Positions 1-8,233 of a stretch of 64,000 nt of DNA are shown here, piece after piece. The stretch is from Pedococcus cremeus (GTDB lineage: Bacteria; Actinomycetota; Actinomycetes; Actinomycetales; Dermatophilaceae): the NCBI RefSeq assembly GCF_900111375.1, contig NZ_FOHB01000002.1, positions 336,992-400,991 of the forward strand. Direction: 5' to 3'. Each line of letters begins with the position of its first letter. Position 1 is the first letter of the stretch. The notes below the pieces were generated by a model. The model worked only from the letters and a program-made list of their open reading frames with translations, made no database searches and was not told the origin of the DNA. A program made the translations under genes and the position numbers.

Positions 1-105
1 CTCCGGCGGATCAGCCCGCAGGAGGCGCACGACGCAGCGGCGCTGCGGGCCACCGCACCCGACACGACGCCGGCGGACGTCACCACACGAGAAGAGGGGC
101 CATGA
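1..105 (+). CDS. C-terminal end of an unidentified protein (cut by window edge)
   Basis: An open frame runs from base 1 to a TGA at 103-105. The TGA overlaps the ATG of the next gene as ATGA, the same 4-bp coupling seen repeatedly elsewhere in the window. The 34 visible residues are polar, rich in Ala, Thr and Asp, and end in REEGP; no family can be named from them. The overlap suggests that the upstream gene and the DMT exporter form an operon. The alternative is that this is non-coding leader that happens to stay open. Confidence 0.4.
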   Translation, partial: LRRISPQEAHDAAALRATAPDTTPADVTTREEGP

Positions 106-1028
106 ACACAACACGCCGGACCGGCATACTCCTCGCGCTCGCCACGGCGGCGGTCAGCGGGGTCTCCGTCTTCGTCAACAGCTACGGGGTCAAGGCCTTC
201 GACGACGCCACCGTCTACACGACCGCGAAGAACCTCGTTGCCGCGGCCGTGCTGCTCGGGGTGGTCGGCCTCGGTGCCGGCCGGGGGGCCCGGCTGACCC
301 CGCCGCGCTCGGGACGGCAGTGGTTCGCGCTGGCACTGGTCGGGGTGGTCGGCGGCAGCGTGCCCTTCGTGCTGTTCTTCGAGGGCCTGAGCCGCGCGTC
401 GTCACCGCAGGCGGCCTTCATCCACAAGACCTTGGTGCTCTGGGTGGCCCTGCTCGCGCTCCCGCTGCTCAAGGAGCGGCTGCAGTGGGGGCACTGGGTG
501 GCCATCGGCCTGCTGGTCGTCGGCCAGGTCGGCCTGGCCGGGGGGCTGCCGGCCGACTTCGGCAGCGCAGGGGTGATGATCCTCGCCGCCACGCTGCTGT
601 GGTCGGTCGAGGTCGTCGTCGCCAAGTGGCTCCTCGCAGACGTGTCGTCCTGGACGGTGGGCGTGGCCCGAATGGGTCTGGGGTCGGCGGTGCTGGTGGC
701 ATGGCTCGCCGTGAGAGGCGAGGCCGGCGCCCTGGGCGCGCTCTCGCGGGTGCAGCTCGGCTGGGTGCTCGTGACGGGTGCCCTGCTGGCCTGCTACGTC
801 GCGACCTGGTTCGCCGCCCTCGCCCGGGCGCAGGCCGTCGACGTCACGGCCGTGCTCGTGCTCGCCGCCCCGGTGACGGCCGCCCTCAGCGCCACGGTCA
901 ACGGCACCGCTATCGCTCCGCAGGCGTCGTGGCTCGCCCTCCTGCTGCTCGGCGGACTGGTGGTGGTGTGGCTCGGCTGGCGCGGCACGCCGCGGGCGGC
1001 CGCGGACGCCGGGCCGGCAGGGGGGTGA
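102..1028 (+). CDS. EamA/DMT-superfamily membrane exporter
   Basis: 308 aa with about ten hydrophobic segments arranged as two five-helix EamA repeats (roughly residues 8-140 and 150-292). This is the standard layout and length of drug/metabolite transporters of the RhaT/YdcZ/EamA type. It is expected to act in the cytoplasmic membrane as an exporter of metabolites or amino acids; the substrate cannot be read from sequence. The start is the ATG at 102, preceded by a GAAGAGGGG ribosome-binding site. The gene overlaps the upstream frame by 4 bp and is followed 4 bp later by the next gene, so the three are probably co-transcribed. Confidence 0.85.
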   Translation: MNTTRRTGILLALATAAVSGVSVFVNSYGVKAFDDATVYTTAKNLVAAAVLLGVVGLGAGRGARLTPPRSGRQWFALALVGVVGGSVPFVLFFEGLSRASSPQAAFIHKTLVLWVALLALPLLKERLQWGHWVAIGLLVVGQVGLAGGLPADFGSAGVMILAATLLWSVEVVVAKWLLADVSSWTVGVARMGLGSAVLVAWLAVRGEAGALGALSRVQLGWVLVTGALLACYVATWFAALARAQAVDVTAVLVLAAPVTAALSATVNGTAIAPQASWLALLLLGGLVVVWLGWRGTPRAAADAGPAGG

Positions 1029-1032
1029 CGGG

Positions 1033-1827
1033 ATGGGGACGGCACCGGGTGGCGGGACACGCGGGGTGCTGGGTGGCGCGCTGCGGTTCGCGGCCTACGC
1101 CTACCCGCCGAACGCGCTGGGCTACTGCGGCCCCGACGCCGCCCAGCAGCTGCTCGAACAGGTGGCGGCCGGTGTCGACGACCCTGACCTGCGCCGGCTG
1201 GCGAAGGGGTTCGAGGGAGCGTGGCCCTACCTCGAGCTGATCGCGGCGGCGAACCGGATCGGCGACCCGCTGGACCCCCGGGTCGTCGAGGCCTACTGGG
1301 TGGGCAACAGCCTGCTCGACCGGGTGACGCCCCGCCTGCTCGGCGACTCGCTCGAGACGCGCTTCCGTGACCGGGTCGGCCGGTCGTGGCCGAGACTCGT
1401 CGACGCGGTGCCGGCCGGCGCGGTGCCGCACCACTCGTTCCACGTCTTCGGTGTCTACCCGTGGCTGGGCCTCCTGCGCGAAGGGCGGGTGGACGAGCCG
1501 CTGCACGTGCTCGACCGGTGCCGCGTCCGCTGGGGCCAGGTGGTCGAGGTCCGCGGTGCCGAGGCCGTGGTGCGGTCGCGACCGCTGCGCTGGGACGGGC
1601 GTCGTCTCGGCCTCGGCGACGCACGCGAGGAGCGGGCCCTGCTGCGCCTGGACGGGCGCGGCCTGGCCGGCGGCGTGCAGGCGGGGGACTGGTGCTCCCT
1701 CCACTGGGACTGGGTGTGTGAGCGGCTCGACCGGCGCGCGCTGGCCGCCCTGCGCCGCTACACGCTGCGGCAGCTCACCGTGGCCAACAGCACACCGTTC
1801 CCCGCTCCGGCGGCAGTGCTCGCCTGA
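1033..1827 (+). CDS. DUF6390-like conserved actinobacterial protein
   Basis: 264 aa, soluble, no signal peptide. Conserved-looking blocks are AYPPNALGYCGP near residue 20, FEGAWPYLELIA near 60, VVEAYWVGN near 85 and HHSFHVFGVYPWLG near 135. I recognise this as the DUF6390 family from memory; its function is unknown. In other actinobacteria such genes are, as I recall, often near hydrogenase loci, but nothing in this window supports that link. The gene starts 4 bp after the DMT exporter and converges on the ABC-transporter ATPase with a 10-bp gap. Confidence 0.7.
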   Translation: MGTAPGGGTRGVLGGALRFAAYAYPPNALGYCGPDAAQQLLEQVAAGVDDPDLRRLAKGFEGAWPYLELIAAANRIGDPLDPRVVEAYWVGNSLLDRVTPRLLGDSLETRFRDRVGRSWPRLVDAVPAGAVPHHSFHVFGVYPWLGLLREGRVDEPLHVLDRCRVRWGQVVEVRGAEAVVRSRPLRWDGRRLGLGDAREERALLRLDGRGLAGGVQAGDWCSLHWDWVCERLDRRALAALRRYTLRQLTVANSTPFPAPAAVLA

Positions 1828-1837
1828 GGCCGGACCG

Positions 1838-2632
1838 TCAGAGCACCTGGGAAAGGAACTGCCGCAGCCGGTCGCTCTCGGGGGCCTCGAAGACCTGCTC
1901 CGGTGGGCCGGACTCGACCACCCGACCGTGGTCCATGAAGAGCACCTGGCCCGCCACCGAGCGGGCGAAGCCCATCTCGTGCGTCACGACGAGCATGGTC
2001 ATGCCGCCGGCCGCGAGGTCGGCCATGGTCGCCAGCACGCCCTTGACGAGCTCGGGGTCGAGGGCGGAGGTCGCCTCGTCGAAGAGCATCACCTCGGGCT
2101 CCATGGCGAGGGCCCGCGCGATCGCCACGCGCTGCTGCTGCCCGCCGGAGAGCGTGCCGGGCCGCGCGTCCGCCTTGTGGGCCAGGCCCACCCGGTCGAG
2201 GTGGTGCAGGGCCCGCTCGGCCGCCTCGTCCTTGGACAGGCCCTTGAGCCTGGTCAGGCCGAGGGTGATGTTGGCGCGAACGCTCTTGTGCGGGAACAGG
2301 TTGAAGTGCTGGAACACCATGCCGACCCGCTGGCGCAGGTGGTCGGGGTTGTCGCCCAGCACGCTGCGTCCCGCGAGCAGCACGTCGCCCCGGTCGGGTT
2401 CGAGGAGGCGGTTGACCACCCGGAGCAGGGTGGACTTGCCCGACCCGGAGGGGCCGATGACGCAGGCGGTCGACGCCGCCGCGACGTCGAGGTCGACGCC
2501 GCGCAGCACGCGGGTCGAGCCGAACGCCAGGTGCACGTCACGGGTGGCGACGGAGACCCCGGGCGCGGCCGGGGTGGGGGTCGTCGCCGAGGTGGTGGCT
2601 GAGGTGGTCAGGGGACTCTTCTGGGTGCTCAT
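1838..2632 (-). CDS. Polar amino-acid ABC transporter ATP-binding protein
   Basis: 264 aa. An unusual 25-residue Thr/Pro/Ala-rich N-terminal extension precedes a canonical ABC ATPase domain: Walker A GPSGSGKST near residue 70, Q-loop in VFQHFNLFPH, signature LSGGQQQR, Walker B VMLFDEATSALD and the H-loop VTHE. The VFQHFNLFPH block is typical of the GlnQ/HisP subfamily for polar amino acids. The start ATG at 2632 overlaps the permease stop codon by 4 bp (ATGA). It is the last gene of the substrate-binding protein, permease, ATPase operon read leftward. The substrate could be glutamine, glutamate, cystine or another polar amino acid. Confidence 0.9.
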   Translation of the reverse strand: MSTQKSPLTTSATTSATTPTPAAPGVSVATRDVHLAFGSTRVLRGVDLDVAAASTACVIGPSGSGKSTLLRVVNRLLEPDRGDVLLAGRSVLGDNPDHLRQRVGMVFQHFNLFPHKSVRANITLGLTRLKGLSKDEAAERALHHLDRVGLAHKADARPGTLSGGQQQRVAIARALAMEPEVMLFDEATSALDPELVKGVLATMADLAAGGMTMLVVTHEMGFARSVAGQVLFMDHGRVVESGPPEQVFEAPESDRLRQFLSQVL

Positions 2633-3399
2633 CGGGCCTCCTGGGCCAGCGCCAGGGGTGGCAGCTCGCTGTCGTCGTGGTCGTTCGCGTCGGGACGCCG
2701 GCCCTCGCGCAGCCGCCGGTCGATCGCGTTGACCGCGTGGGTGAGGGGGACGGTGATGACGAGGTAGAACAGCCCCGCCAGCACGAGCGCCGACTCGTTG
2801 CCGGTGTTGGCGGCGGCGTCCTGGCCGATGCGGAACAGGTCGCGCTGGGTGGCCAGCAGTCCGAGGAAGTAGACCAGCGACGAGTCCTTGATGAGGGAGA
2901 TGAACTGGTTCACCAGGGCCGGCAGGACGCGCCGCACGCCCTGCGGGATGACGACGAGCCGCATCCCGGCCGGGCGGCTGAACCCCAGGGCGCGGGCAGC
3001 CTCGAGCTGACCGGCCTCGACGCTCTGGATGCCCGAGCGGAAGATCTCGCCGATGTAGGCGCTGGCGATGAGCGACAGGGCGAGGATGCCCAGGGGGTAT
3101 GGGTTGGGTCCCCAGAGCTCGAGGCCCACGGGGGCGAGCCCGACGCCGATGAGCAGGATCGTCACCGCGGCGGGGAGGCCGCGGAAGACGTCGGTCCACA
3201 CCCGCGCCGGCCAGCGCAGCCACCGGCTCCGGGAGAGGCCGCAGACGGCGAGCACCATGCCGAGCACGGTCCCGATGAGCGCCGAGAAGAGGGCCAGGAC
3301 GAGCGTGTTGCTCAGGCCCACGCGCAGCAGCTCGGGCAGGGCTGCCCGCATGGACTCGAGGTCGAAGAAGGTCGACCACAGGGTGCCGAGGATCTCCAC
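2629..3399 (-). CDS. Polar amino-acid ABC transporter permease (HisM/GlnP type)
   Basis: 256 aa with an N-terminal periplasmic stretch and about five membrane helices. It has the family EAA loop (QLEAARALGFSRPAGMR) followed by VVIPQGVRRVLPALVNQFISL, which docks the ATPase. The C-terminal 30 residues are charged and cytoplasmic. The start is a GTG at 3399 with a strong GAGGAGGG ribosome-binding site. It lies 53 bp downstream of the binding-protein gene and overlaps the ATPase gene by 4 bp. One permease in the operon implies a homodimeric channel. Confidence 0.9.
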   Translation of the reverse strand: MEILGTLWSTFFDLESMRAALPELLRVGLSNTLVLALFSALIGTVLGMVLAVCGLSRSRWLRWPARVWTDVFRGLPAAVTILLIGVGLAPVGLELWGPNPYPLGILALSLIASAYIGEIFRSGIQSVEAGQLEAARALGFSRPAGMRLVVIPQGVRRVLPALVNQFISLIKDSSLVYFLGLLATQRDLFRIGQDAAANTGNESALVLAGLFYLVITVPLTHAVNAIDRRLREGRRPDANDHDDSELPPLALAQEAR

Positions 3400-3452
3400 C
3401 CGGCCCTCCTCTCGGTGTGGTTCTGTCTCGTGGTGGTGCCGCTACGCCGCTG

Positions 3453-4304
3453 CTACTTGGCGGCGCCGATGGCGACCTTGCCGCTGCCCGGCTTGAAGTC
3501 GGCCGGCACCTCGCGCCCGGGGTAGTACTGCTTCTGCAGGCGAGCCCACGTGCCGTCGGCGACGACCTCGTCGAGGCCCTTGTCGATCGCCTCGCGCAGC
3601 GCGTCGTTCCGCTGGGCGACCGCGAAGGCCATGCCGCCGGGCTGGAGCTGCTTGGCGACTGCGACGACCTTGCCGCCGGAGTCGCCGGCGGTCTTCTCAC
3701 CGATCTCGGCCGGGGTGATCCACGCGTCGGCGGTACCCGACTTCAGCTGGTTGAGGGCCGCGTTGTAGTCGGGCACGCGCACGGGGTTCAGGCCCGAGGT
3801 GGTGGCGTAGTCGTCCTGCACGGTGCCCTGCACGACGGCGACCCGCTTGCCCTTGAGGTCGTCGAAGCCCTTGATGGCCGAGCCCTTCGGCACGTCGAGG
3901 CCGAGGAAGCCGAAGTCGTACTTGTTGGTGAAGGCCACCGTCTTCTTGCGGGCGTCGGTGATGCTGATGCTCGAGGAGCCGACGTCGAACTTGCCGGTCT
4001 TGACCTGGGCCAGCAGGGAGCTGAACTCGGTGCCGACGAACTCGACCTTGAGCCCCAGCTTCGCGGCCACGGCCACCAGCAGGTCGTTGTCGAAGCCGGT
4101 GTACTGCCCGTCCTTGAGGTAGACGTTGGGCGGGGCGTCGGTCAGGGTCCCGGTGCGGAGCACTCCGGGCTGCTGGAGGCCGTAGGGGTTGGCCTCCTTG
4201 TCCTGGGGGGAGGCCGACGAGCCACCACCGCAGGCGGTGAGCGCGAGGGCGGCGACGGCTGCTGCAGAAGCGGCGAGGAGGCGGGTGCGGGTGGAGGGCG
4301 ACAT
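3453..4304 (-). CDS. Amino-acid ABC transporter substrate-binding lipoprotein (SBP family 3)
   Basis: 283 aa. The N terminus is a lipoprotein signal with a lipobox ending LTAC near residue 24, so the mature protein should be tethered to the outer face of the membrane. The body shows family-3 features: YTGFDNDLLVAVAAKLGL, DVGSSSISITDARKKTVAFTNKY and GKRVAVVQGT. These match extracellular receptors for polar amino acids, and cystine/glutamine-type ligands are most likely. The start ATG at 4304 has a GAAGGA site 5 bp upstream. It is the first gene of the importer operon. Confidence 0.92.
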   Translation of the reverse strand: MSPSTRTRLLAASAAAVAALALTACGGGSSASPQDKEANPYGLQQPGVLRTGTLTDAPPNVYLKDGQYTGFDNDLLVAVAAKLGLKVEFVGTEFSSLLAQVKTGKFDVGSSSISITDARKKTVAFTNKYDFGFLGLDVPKGSAIKGFDDLKGKRVAVVQGTVQDDYATTSGLNPVRVPDYNAALNQLKSGTADAWITPAEIGEKTAGDSGGKVVAVAKQLQPGGMAFAVAQRNDALREAIDKGLDEVVADGTWARLQKQYYPGREVPADFKPGSGKVAIGAAK

Positions 4305-4726
4305 GGTGGTCCTTCGGTGGAGACGACAGGCGGGCAGGACGGCGCGCGGGCAGCCGGAACCGACCGCGCGGAGGCGTCAGGGAAGACAAGGGCGTCAGGT
4401 GCCGCGGACCGGCGAGGGCTCGCCGAGGCCGCGGCTAGCGACAGCAGCAGCAGGTCAGGGCACCACGCGCGGCCGACGACGTCGGCGACATTCGTGCGGT
4501 CTGCATGGGTTGAAGGTTATATGACCCATAACGACGGGTGATGACCGGCCCAGCATGTGGGCTCGATGGCCACGGGGCTGCGGGGGTGGGGCGGTGCCCG
4601 GTATGCCGCCAAATGCGGCTTTCGCCTCTCTGGAGCCCTTGAGCCACAACGACTTTCCCTGTGCCCGAAGGGGTTTAGGTCCGCGAGACCCGGGCACGGG
4701 GTGTCTCAGGGGACAAAGGAGAAACC
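4305..4726. other. Intergenic region upstream of two divergent transcription units
   Basis: 422 bp without a convincing gene. Left-facing is the leader of the amino-acid importer; right-facing is the leader of the small ORF and glycan cluster. An AT-richer island at about 4505-4535 holds nested inverted repeats (listed separately). One intergenic copy of the window-wide octamer GTATGCCG lies at 4601-4608. The stretch from 4620 to 4720 is comparatively AT-rich and probably holds the promoter for the rightward genes, but I cannot fix -10/-35 boxes with confidence. Confidence 0.6.
4505..4532 (-). promoter_or_regulatory. Nested inverted repeats, possible operator/promoter of the amino-acid importer
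   Basis: ATGGGT (4505-4510) pairs with ACCCAT (4524-4529), and GTTAT (4516-4520) pairs with ATAAC (4528-4532). On the minus strand the same island reads TATAAC, a plausible -10 hexamer for the importer operon about 210 bp downstream. No good -35 is visible. A repressor or attenuation site is possible; this rests on sequence shape alone. Confidence 0.3.
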
Positions 4727-4903
4727 ATGCCCGAGACCACCAGCCACCTGCGCCCGGACGGCACCACCTTCCCGCCCGTGACACCCGACCCGCCGCCGCC
4801 GCCCGGCTACGTGGACCCGTTGGCCGCGCTCGAGGGCGACGCCCTGTTCGCCGGCGCCGCACCACCCGACGGCGACGCAACCTCGAGCGGGTCCGGCGGG
4901 TAG
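4727..4903 (+). CDS. Small proline-rich protein (58 aa) of unknown function
   Basis: ATG at 4727 is preceded by AAAGGAGAAACC, one of the best ribosome-binding sites in the window, and the frame runs 58 codons to TAG at 4901. The product begins MPETTSHLRPDGTTFPP, has a run of prolines at about residues 22-26, then an acidic Ala/Gly-rich tail. It has no membrane segment, signal or cysteine. It ends 10 bp before the glycosyltransferase fusion gene and is likely translated from the same mRNA. It may be a leader peptide or a small partner protein; no family is recognised. Confidence 0.6.
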   Translation: MPETTSHLRPDGTTFPPVTPDPPPPPGYVDPLAALEGDALFAGAAPPDGDATSSGSGG

Positions 4904-4913
4904 GGCACCGAGC

Positions 4914-7217
4914 ATGCGCGTCGCCGTCGTCAGCACCTATCCACCGCGGCCCTGCGGGATCGCCACCTTCACCCAGGACCTCCGGCGCGCCCTGCTCGAG
5001 GCCGACGGCAGCACGGAGGTCTGCGTGGCCGCGATCACGAGCGGTGCGGGCCAGGACCCGGCGCCGGAGGTCGCCGTGACCCTGCGCCAGCACTCCCGGA
5101 CCGACCACGTGCGGGCCGCGGACGCCCTCAACGACCTCGGTGTCGACGTCGTGCTCCTCGAGCACGAGTTCGGCATCTACGGCGGTGAGTCCGGGCAGTG
5201 GGTGCTGGACCTGGTCGGCCGGCTCGAGGCGCCGAGCGTGGTGACGCTCCACACGGTGCTGGGGCGACCCTCGGCGCTGCAGTCGTTCGTCCTCGCCGAG
5301 CTGTGCCACCAGGCTGCGCAGGTCACCGTCTTCAGCGAGACGGCCCGCGGAATGCTCACCGCTGCGGGTCTGGCTGCGCCGGAACGGGTCAGCGTGGTCA
5401 ACCACGGCGCCCCGGTGCAGCTCCGGAGCGCCACTGCCGGAGGCGCACGGCGGGTGGGAAAGGGACTGCCGGAGCTCGACGGCCACCCCGGCCGCACCGT
5501 GCTGTCCACCTTCGGGCTCCTCTCCGCCGGCAAGGGCATCGAGACGGCCATCCGCGCGCTGCCCCCGGTGGTGCGACGGCACCCGGAGCTGCTCTACGTC
5601 GTCGCGGGACGGACGCACCCCGAGGTCGCGCGCCTGGAGGGGGAGCGGTACCGCGAAGGCCTCGAGCGGCTCGTGGACGAGCTGGACCTGTCGAGGCACG
5701 TGCTGTTCGTGGACCGGTTCCTCACCGATGACGAGGTGCAGCACCTCCTCGGGCGCACGGAAGTGTTCCTGACGCCCTACCGCTCGGAGGAGCAGGTGGT
5801 GTCGGGCGTGCTGACCTTCGCCCTCGCGGCCGGCTGCCCGGTCGTCTCGACGCCCTACCGCTACGCAGCCGACCTGCTGTCCTCAGGCGCTGGGATCCTC
5901 GTGCCCTTCGACGACCCCGGCTCCGTCGCCGACGCGGTGGGCCGGCTGCTCGACGAGCCCCAGCAGCGGCAGGCCATGGCGGAGCAGGCGCACACCATCG
6001 GTGCCAGCCACACCTGGCCCGAGGTGGGCCGGGGCATGCTCGAGACGCTCGGACGTGCGTGCGAGCGCGGCGCGCCCGCGGTGGCCGCGCCGTCCTCCCT
6101 CGGTCACGGTGTCCTCCAGCTCCAGGTTCCCGGTCACGACCTGCGGCTGGCACACCTGCAGACCCTGGTGGAGCCGGGCGGGATGGTCCAGCACGCCCAA
6201 GGGCTGAACCCGGACCGCTCCACGGGGTACTGCGTCGACGACCTGGCCCGTCTCGCGATGGTGGCCACGGCCACCGTCGACCGGGGCGCCGGTGACGCGT
6301 GGCTGCGGACGGCGCTGCGGCGGTCACTGGTCTTCCTCGGCGAGGCCTGGGACGTCCCCACGGGGGCGATGCACAACTTCCGCGCCGTCGACGGCTCGTG
6401 GCTCGACCGGCCCCACCACGGCGACCACGTGGGCCGGGCGGTCTGGGCCCTGGGTGAGGTGGTGGCCGCGGCCCCCGACCGGTGGAGCCGCTCCACCGCG
6501 CGGGCGCTCCTCGAGGACGTCCTGGCGTCCCCGCTTCCCTCCGGGCACCTGCGGCCGCTGGCCTTCGCATTGCTGGGGCTTGCCCGCCTGCCACAGCGCG
6601 ACGCGGCGGTCGAGGCCCTCTCGACCACGTGGGCGGGCGCACTCGCCGCGGCATACCGCCGGCACCGCAGCCGGGAGTGGCGCTGGTTCGAGGACCACCT
6701 CACCTATGACAACGCGCGGCTGTCCCAGGCGCTGCTCGCCACCGCCGGCAGGACCGGGGGCCCGGTGCTCCTTGCCATCGGCCTGGAGTCGCTGGACTGG
6801 TATGCCGCGCAGTGCGGCCTCGGGACGGGGCCCCTGCGCCTGGTCGGCAACGAGTGGCGGCGGCGCCCGGCGGGGGAGCAGCCGTCGAGCCGAGCGCGGC
6901 TGGGCAGCGGCCAGCGCGACGAGGGTGACGAGCAGCCGTTGGACGCGGCGGCGCTGGTGGAGGCGTTCGTCGAGGCGTACCTCGTGACCGGCGACGATGA
7001 CCACCTCACCCGCGCCCGCTGGGCGCTCGGGTGGTTCCACGGCCGCAACCGGCTCGGCCTGCCGGTCGTGGACGAGGAGTCGGGCGGCTGCCACGACGGC
7101 CTCGGTGCCAACGGGCTCAACGCCAACGAGGGGGCTGAGTCGACCCTGGCGTACCTGCAGGCAAGCCTGGCCCTCGGGCGGGTTCGAAACCCGCGCAGGC
7201 AGAGCGCGACCGCATGA
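4914..7217 (+). CDS. GT4 glycosyltransferase fused to an alpha/alpha-barrel (glycosidase-like) domain
   Basis: 767 aa. Residues 1-380 form a GT-B fold GT4 transferase: an N-terminal nucleotide-fold strand RVAVVSTYPPRPCGIATF, a linker, and the nucleotide-sugar domain with FGLLSAGKGIETAI, YVVAGRTHPE and a C-terminal SGVLTFALAAGCPVVSTPY block. Residues about 400-760 are helical and rich in Trp, Asp and His (TGYCVDDLARLAM, GDHVGRAVWALGE, RWFEDHLTYDNARL, GANGLNANEGAESTLAYL), like six-hairpin glycosidase-type proteins. It probably adds hexose, likely mannose, to an oligosaccharide. The last codons overlap the next GT4 gene by 4 bp. Confidence 0.8.
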   Translation: MRVAVVSTYPPRPCGIATFTQDLRRALLEADGSTEVCVAAITSGAGQDPAPEVAVTLRQHSRTDHVRAADALNDLGVDVVLLEHEFGIYGGESGQWVLDLVGRLEAPSVVTLHTVLGRPSALQSFVLAELCHQAAQVTVFSETARGMLTAAGLAAPERVSVVNHGAPVQLRSATAGGARRVGKGLPELDGHPGRTVLSTFGLLSAGKGIETAIRALPPVVRRHPELLYVVAGRTHPEVARLEGERYREGLERLVDELDLSRHVLFVDRFLTDDEVQHLLGRTEVFLTPYRSEEQVVSGVLTFALAAGCPVVSTPYRYAADLLSSGAGILVPFDDPGSVADAVGRLLDEPQQRQAMAEQAHTIGASHTWPEVGRGMLETLGRACERGAPAVAAPSSLGHGVLQLQVPGHDLRLAHLQTLVEPGGMVQHAQGLNPDRSTGYCVDDLARLAMVATATVDRGAGDAWLRTALRRSLVFLGEAWDVPTGAMHNFRAVDGSWLDRPHHGDHVGRAVWALGEVVAAAPDRWSRSTARALLEDVLASPLPSGHLRPLAFALLGLARLPQRDAAVEALSTTWAGALAAAYRRHRSREWRWFEDHLTYDNARLSQALLATAGRTGGPVLLAIGLESLDWYAAQCGLGTGPLRLVGNEWRRRPAGEQPSSRARLGSGQRDEGDEQPLDAAALVEAFVEAYLVTGDDDHLTRARWALGWFHGRNRLGLPVVDEESGGCHDGLGANGLNANEGAESTLAYLQASLALGRVRNPRRQSATA

Positions 7218-8233
7218 GGGTCGCCCTGCTCGGGCCGGTCGCGTGGCGCACCCCCCCGGAGCACTACGGGCCCTGGGAGCAGGTGACGGGTCTGCTGGCT
7301 GACGGGCTGGTGGGGCGCGGGGTCGACGTCACGCTGTTCGCCACCGGCGACTCGCGCACGACGGCCGAGCTCGACGCGGTGCTGCCGCACGGGTACGCCG
7401 AGCACCCCGACCTCGACGGCCGCGTCTGGGAGGCCCTGCACGTCTCGCACGCCCTGGCCCGCTCGGCGGAGTTCGACCTGGTGCACAGCCACCTCGACTG
7501 GCTGCCGCTGTGCTTCTGGCAGCACGTGGACGCACCGCTGGTCAGCACCGTCCACGGGTTCTCCAACCCGGCGATCCTGCCCGCCTACCGCGCGGCGCGG
7601 GCGGCATACGTGTCCATCTCCGACGCCGACCGGGCGCCCGACCTCGACTACGTCGCGACGGTGCACCACGGCGTGGACGTCGCCGGGCTCCCGTTCGACC
7701 GACAGGGGGGTGACGCCCTGGTCTCGTTCGGGCGGATCCACCCCGACAAGGGCACCGCCGAGGCCATCGCCATCGCCCGCAAGGCGGGTCGCCCCCTCGT
7801 GCTGTGCGGGATCGTGCAGGACCAGCAGTACTTCGAGGAGGAGGTCGCGCCGCACATCGACGGCCACGACGTCATCCACCTCGGCTCGGTGGGCCCACAG
7901 GAGCGCGCTCGTGTCCTGGGCGCGGCAGCGGCGCTGCTCCACCCCATCGCGTTCGACGAGCCGTTCGGCCTCTCGGTGGTCGAGGCCATGGTCTGCGGCA
8001 CGCCGGTGGTCGCCTACCGGAGGGGGTCGATGCCGGAGGTCGTCGACGAGGGCGTGACCGGCCTGCTCGTCGAGGGGCTCGACGAGGCGGTGGCGGCCGT
8101 CGAGCGCGCCGTGCTGCTCGACCGCGCCCGCTGCCGGGAGGTGGCCGTGCGGCGGTTCGACTCCGCGCGGATGGTCGACGACTACCTGCGGGTGTATGCC
8201 GCGGTGCTGGCTCGCCGGGGTCGTCATGGCTGA
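7214..8233 (+). CDS. GT4 family glycosyltransferase
   Basis: 339 aa with a GT-B fold. The N terminus is MRVALLGPVAWRTPPEHYGPWEQV with an early LVHSHLDWLPLCFW donor/acceptor cleft segment. The C-terminal half has SFGRIHPDKGTAEAIAIARK and the GT4 signature ending FDEPFGLSVVEAMVCGTPVVAYRRGSMPEVV, where the ExxxxG-type glutamates bind the nucleotide sugar. The start ATG overlaps the preceding stop codon (ATGA), and the 3' end overlaps the GH130 gene by 8 bp, so the three are translated as a unit. The donor sugar is not certain; the GH130 neighbour points to mannose. Confidence 0.85.
   Translation: MRVALLGPVAWRTPPEHYGPWEQVTGLLADGLVGRGVDVTLFATGDSRTTAELDAVLPHGYAEHPDLDGRVWEALHVSHALARSAEFDLVHSHLDWLPLCFWQHVDAPLVSTVHGFSNPAILPAYRAARAAYVSISDADRAPDLDYVATVHHGVDVAGLPFDRQGGDALVSFGRIHPDKGTAEAIAIARKAGRPLVLCGIVQDQQYFEEEVAPHIDGHDVIHLGSVGPQERARVLGAAAALLHPIAFDEPFGLSVVEAMVCGTPVVAYRRGSMPEVVDEGVTGLLVEGLDEAVAAVERAVLLDRARCREVAVRRFDSARMVDDYLRVYAAVLARRGRHG

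Noticed and set aside
7179-7195. GCGGG-ttcgaaa-CCCGC, a perfect tRNA T-arm look-alike
   Set aside because: It lies inside the 3' end of the GT4 fusion gene, and no acceptor stem, D-arm or anticodon arm can be drawn around it. The codons fit the protein C terminus.
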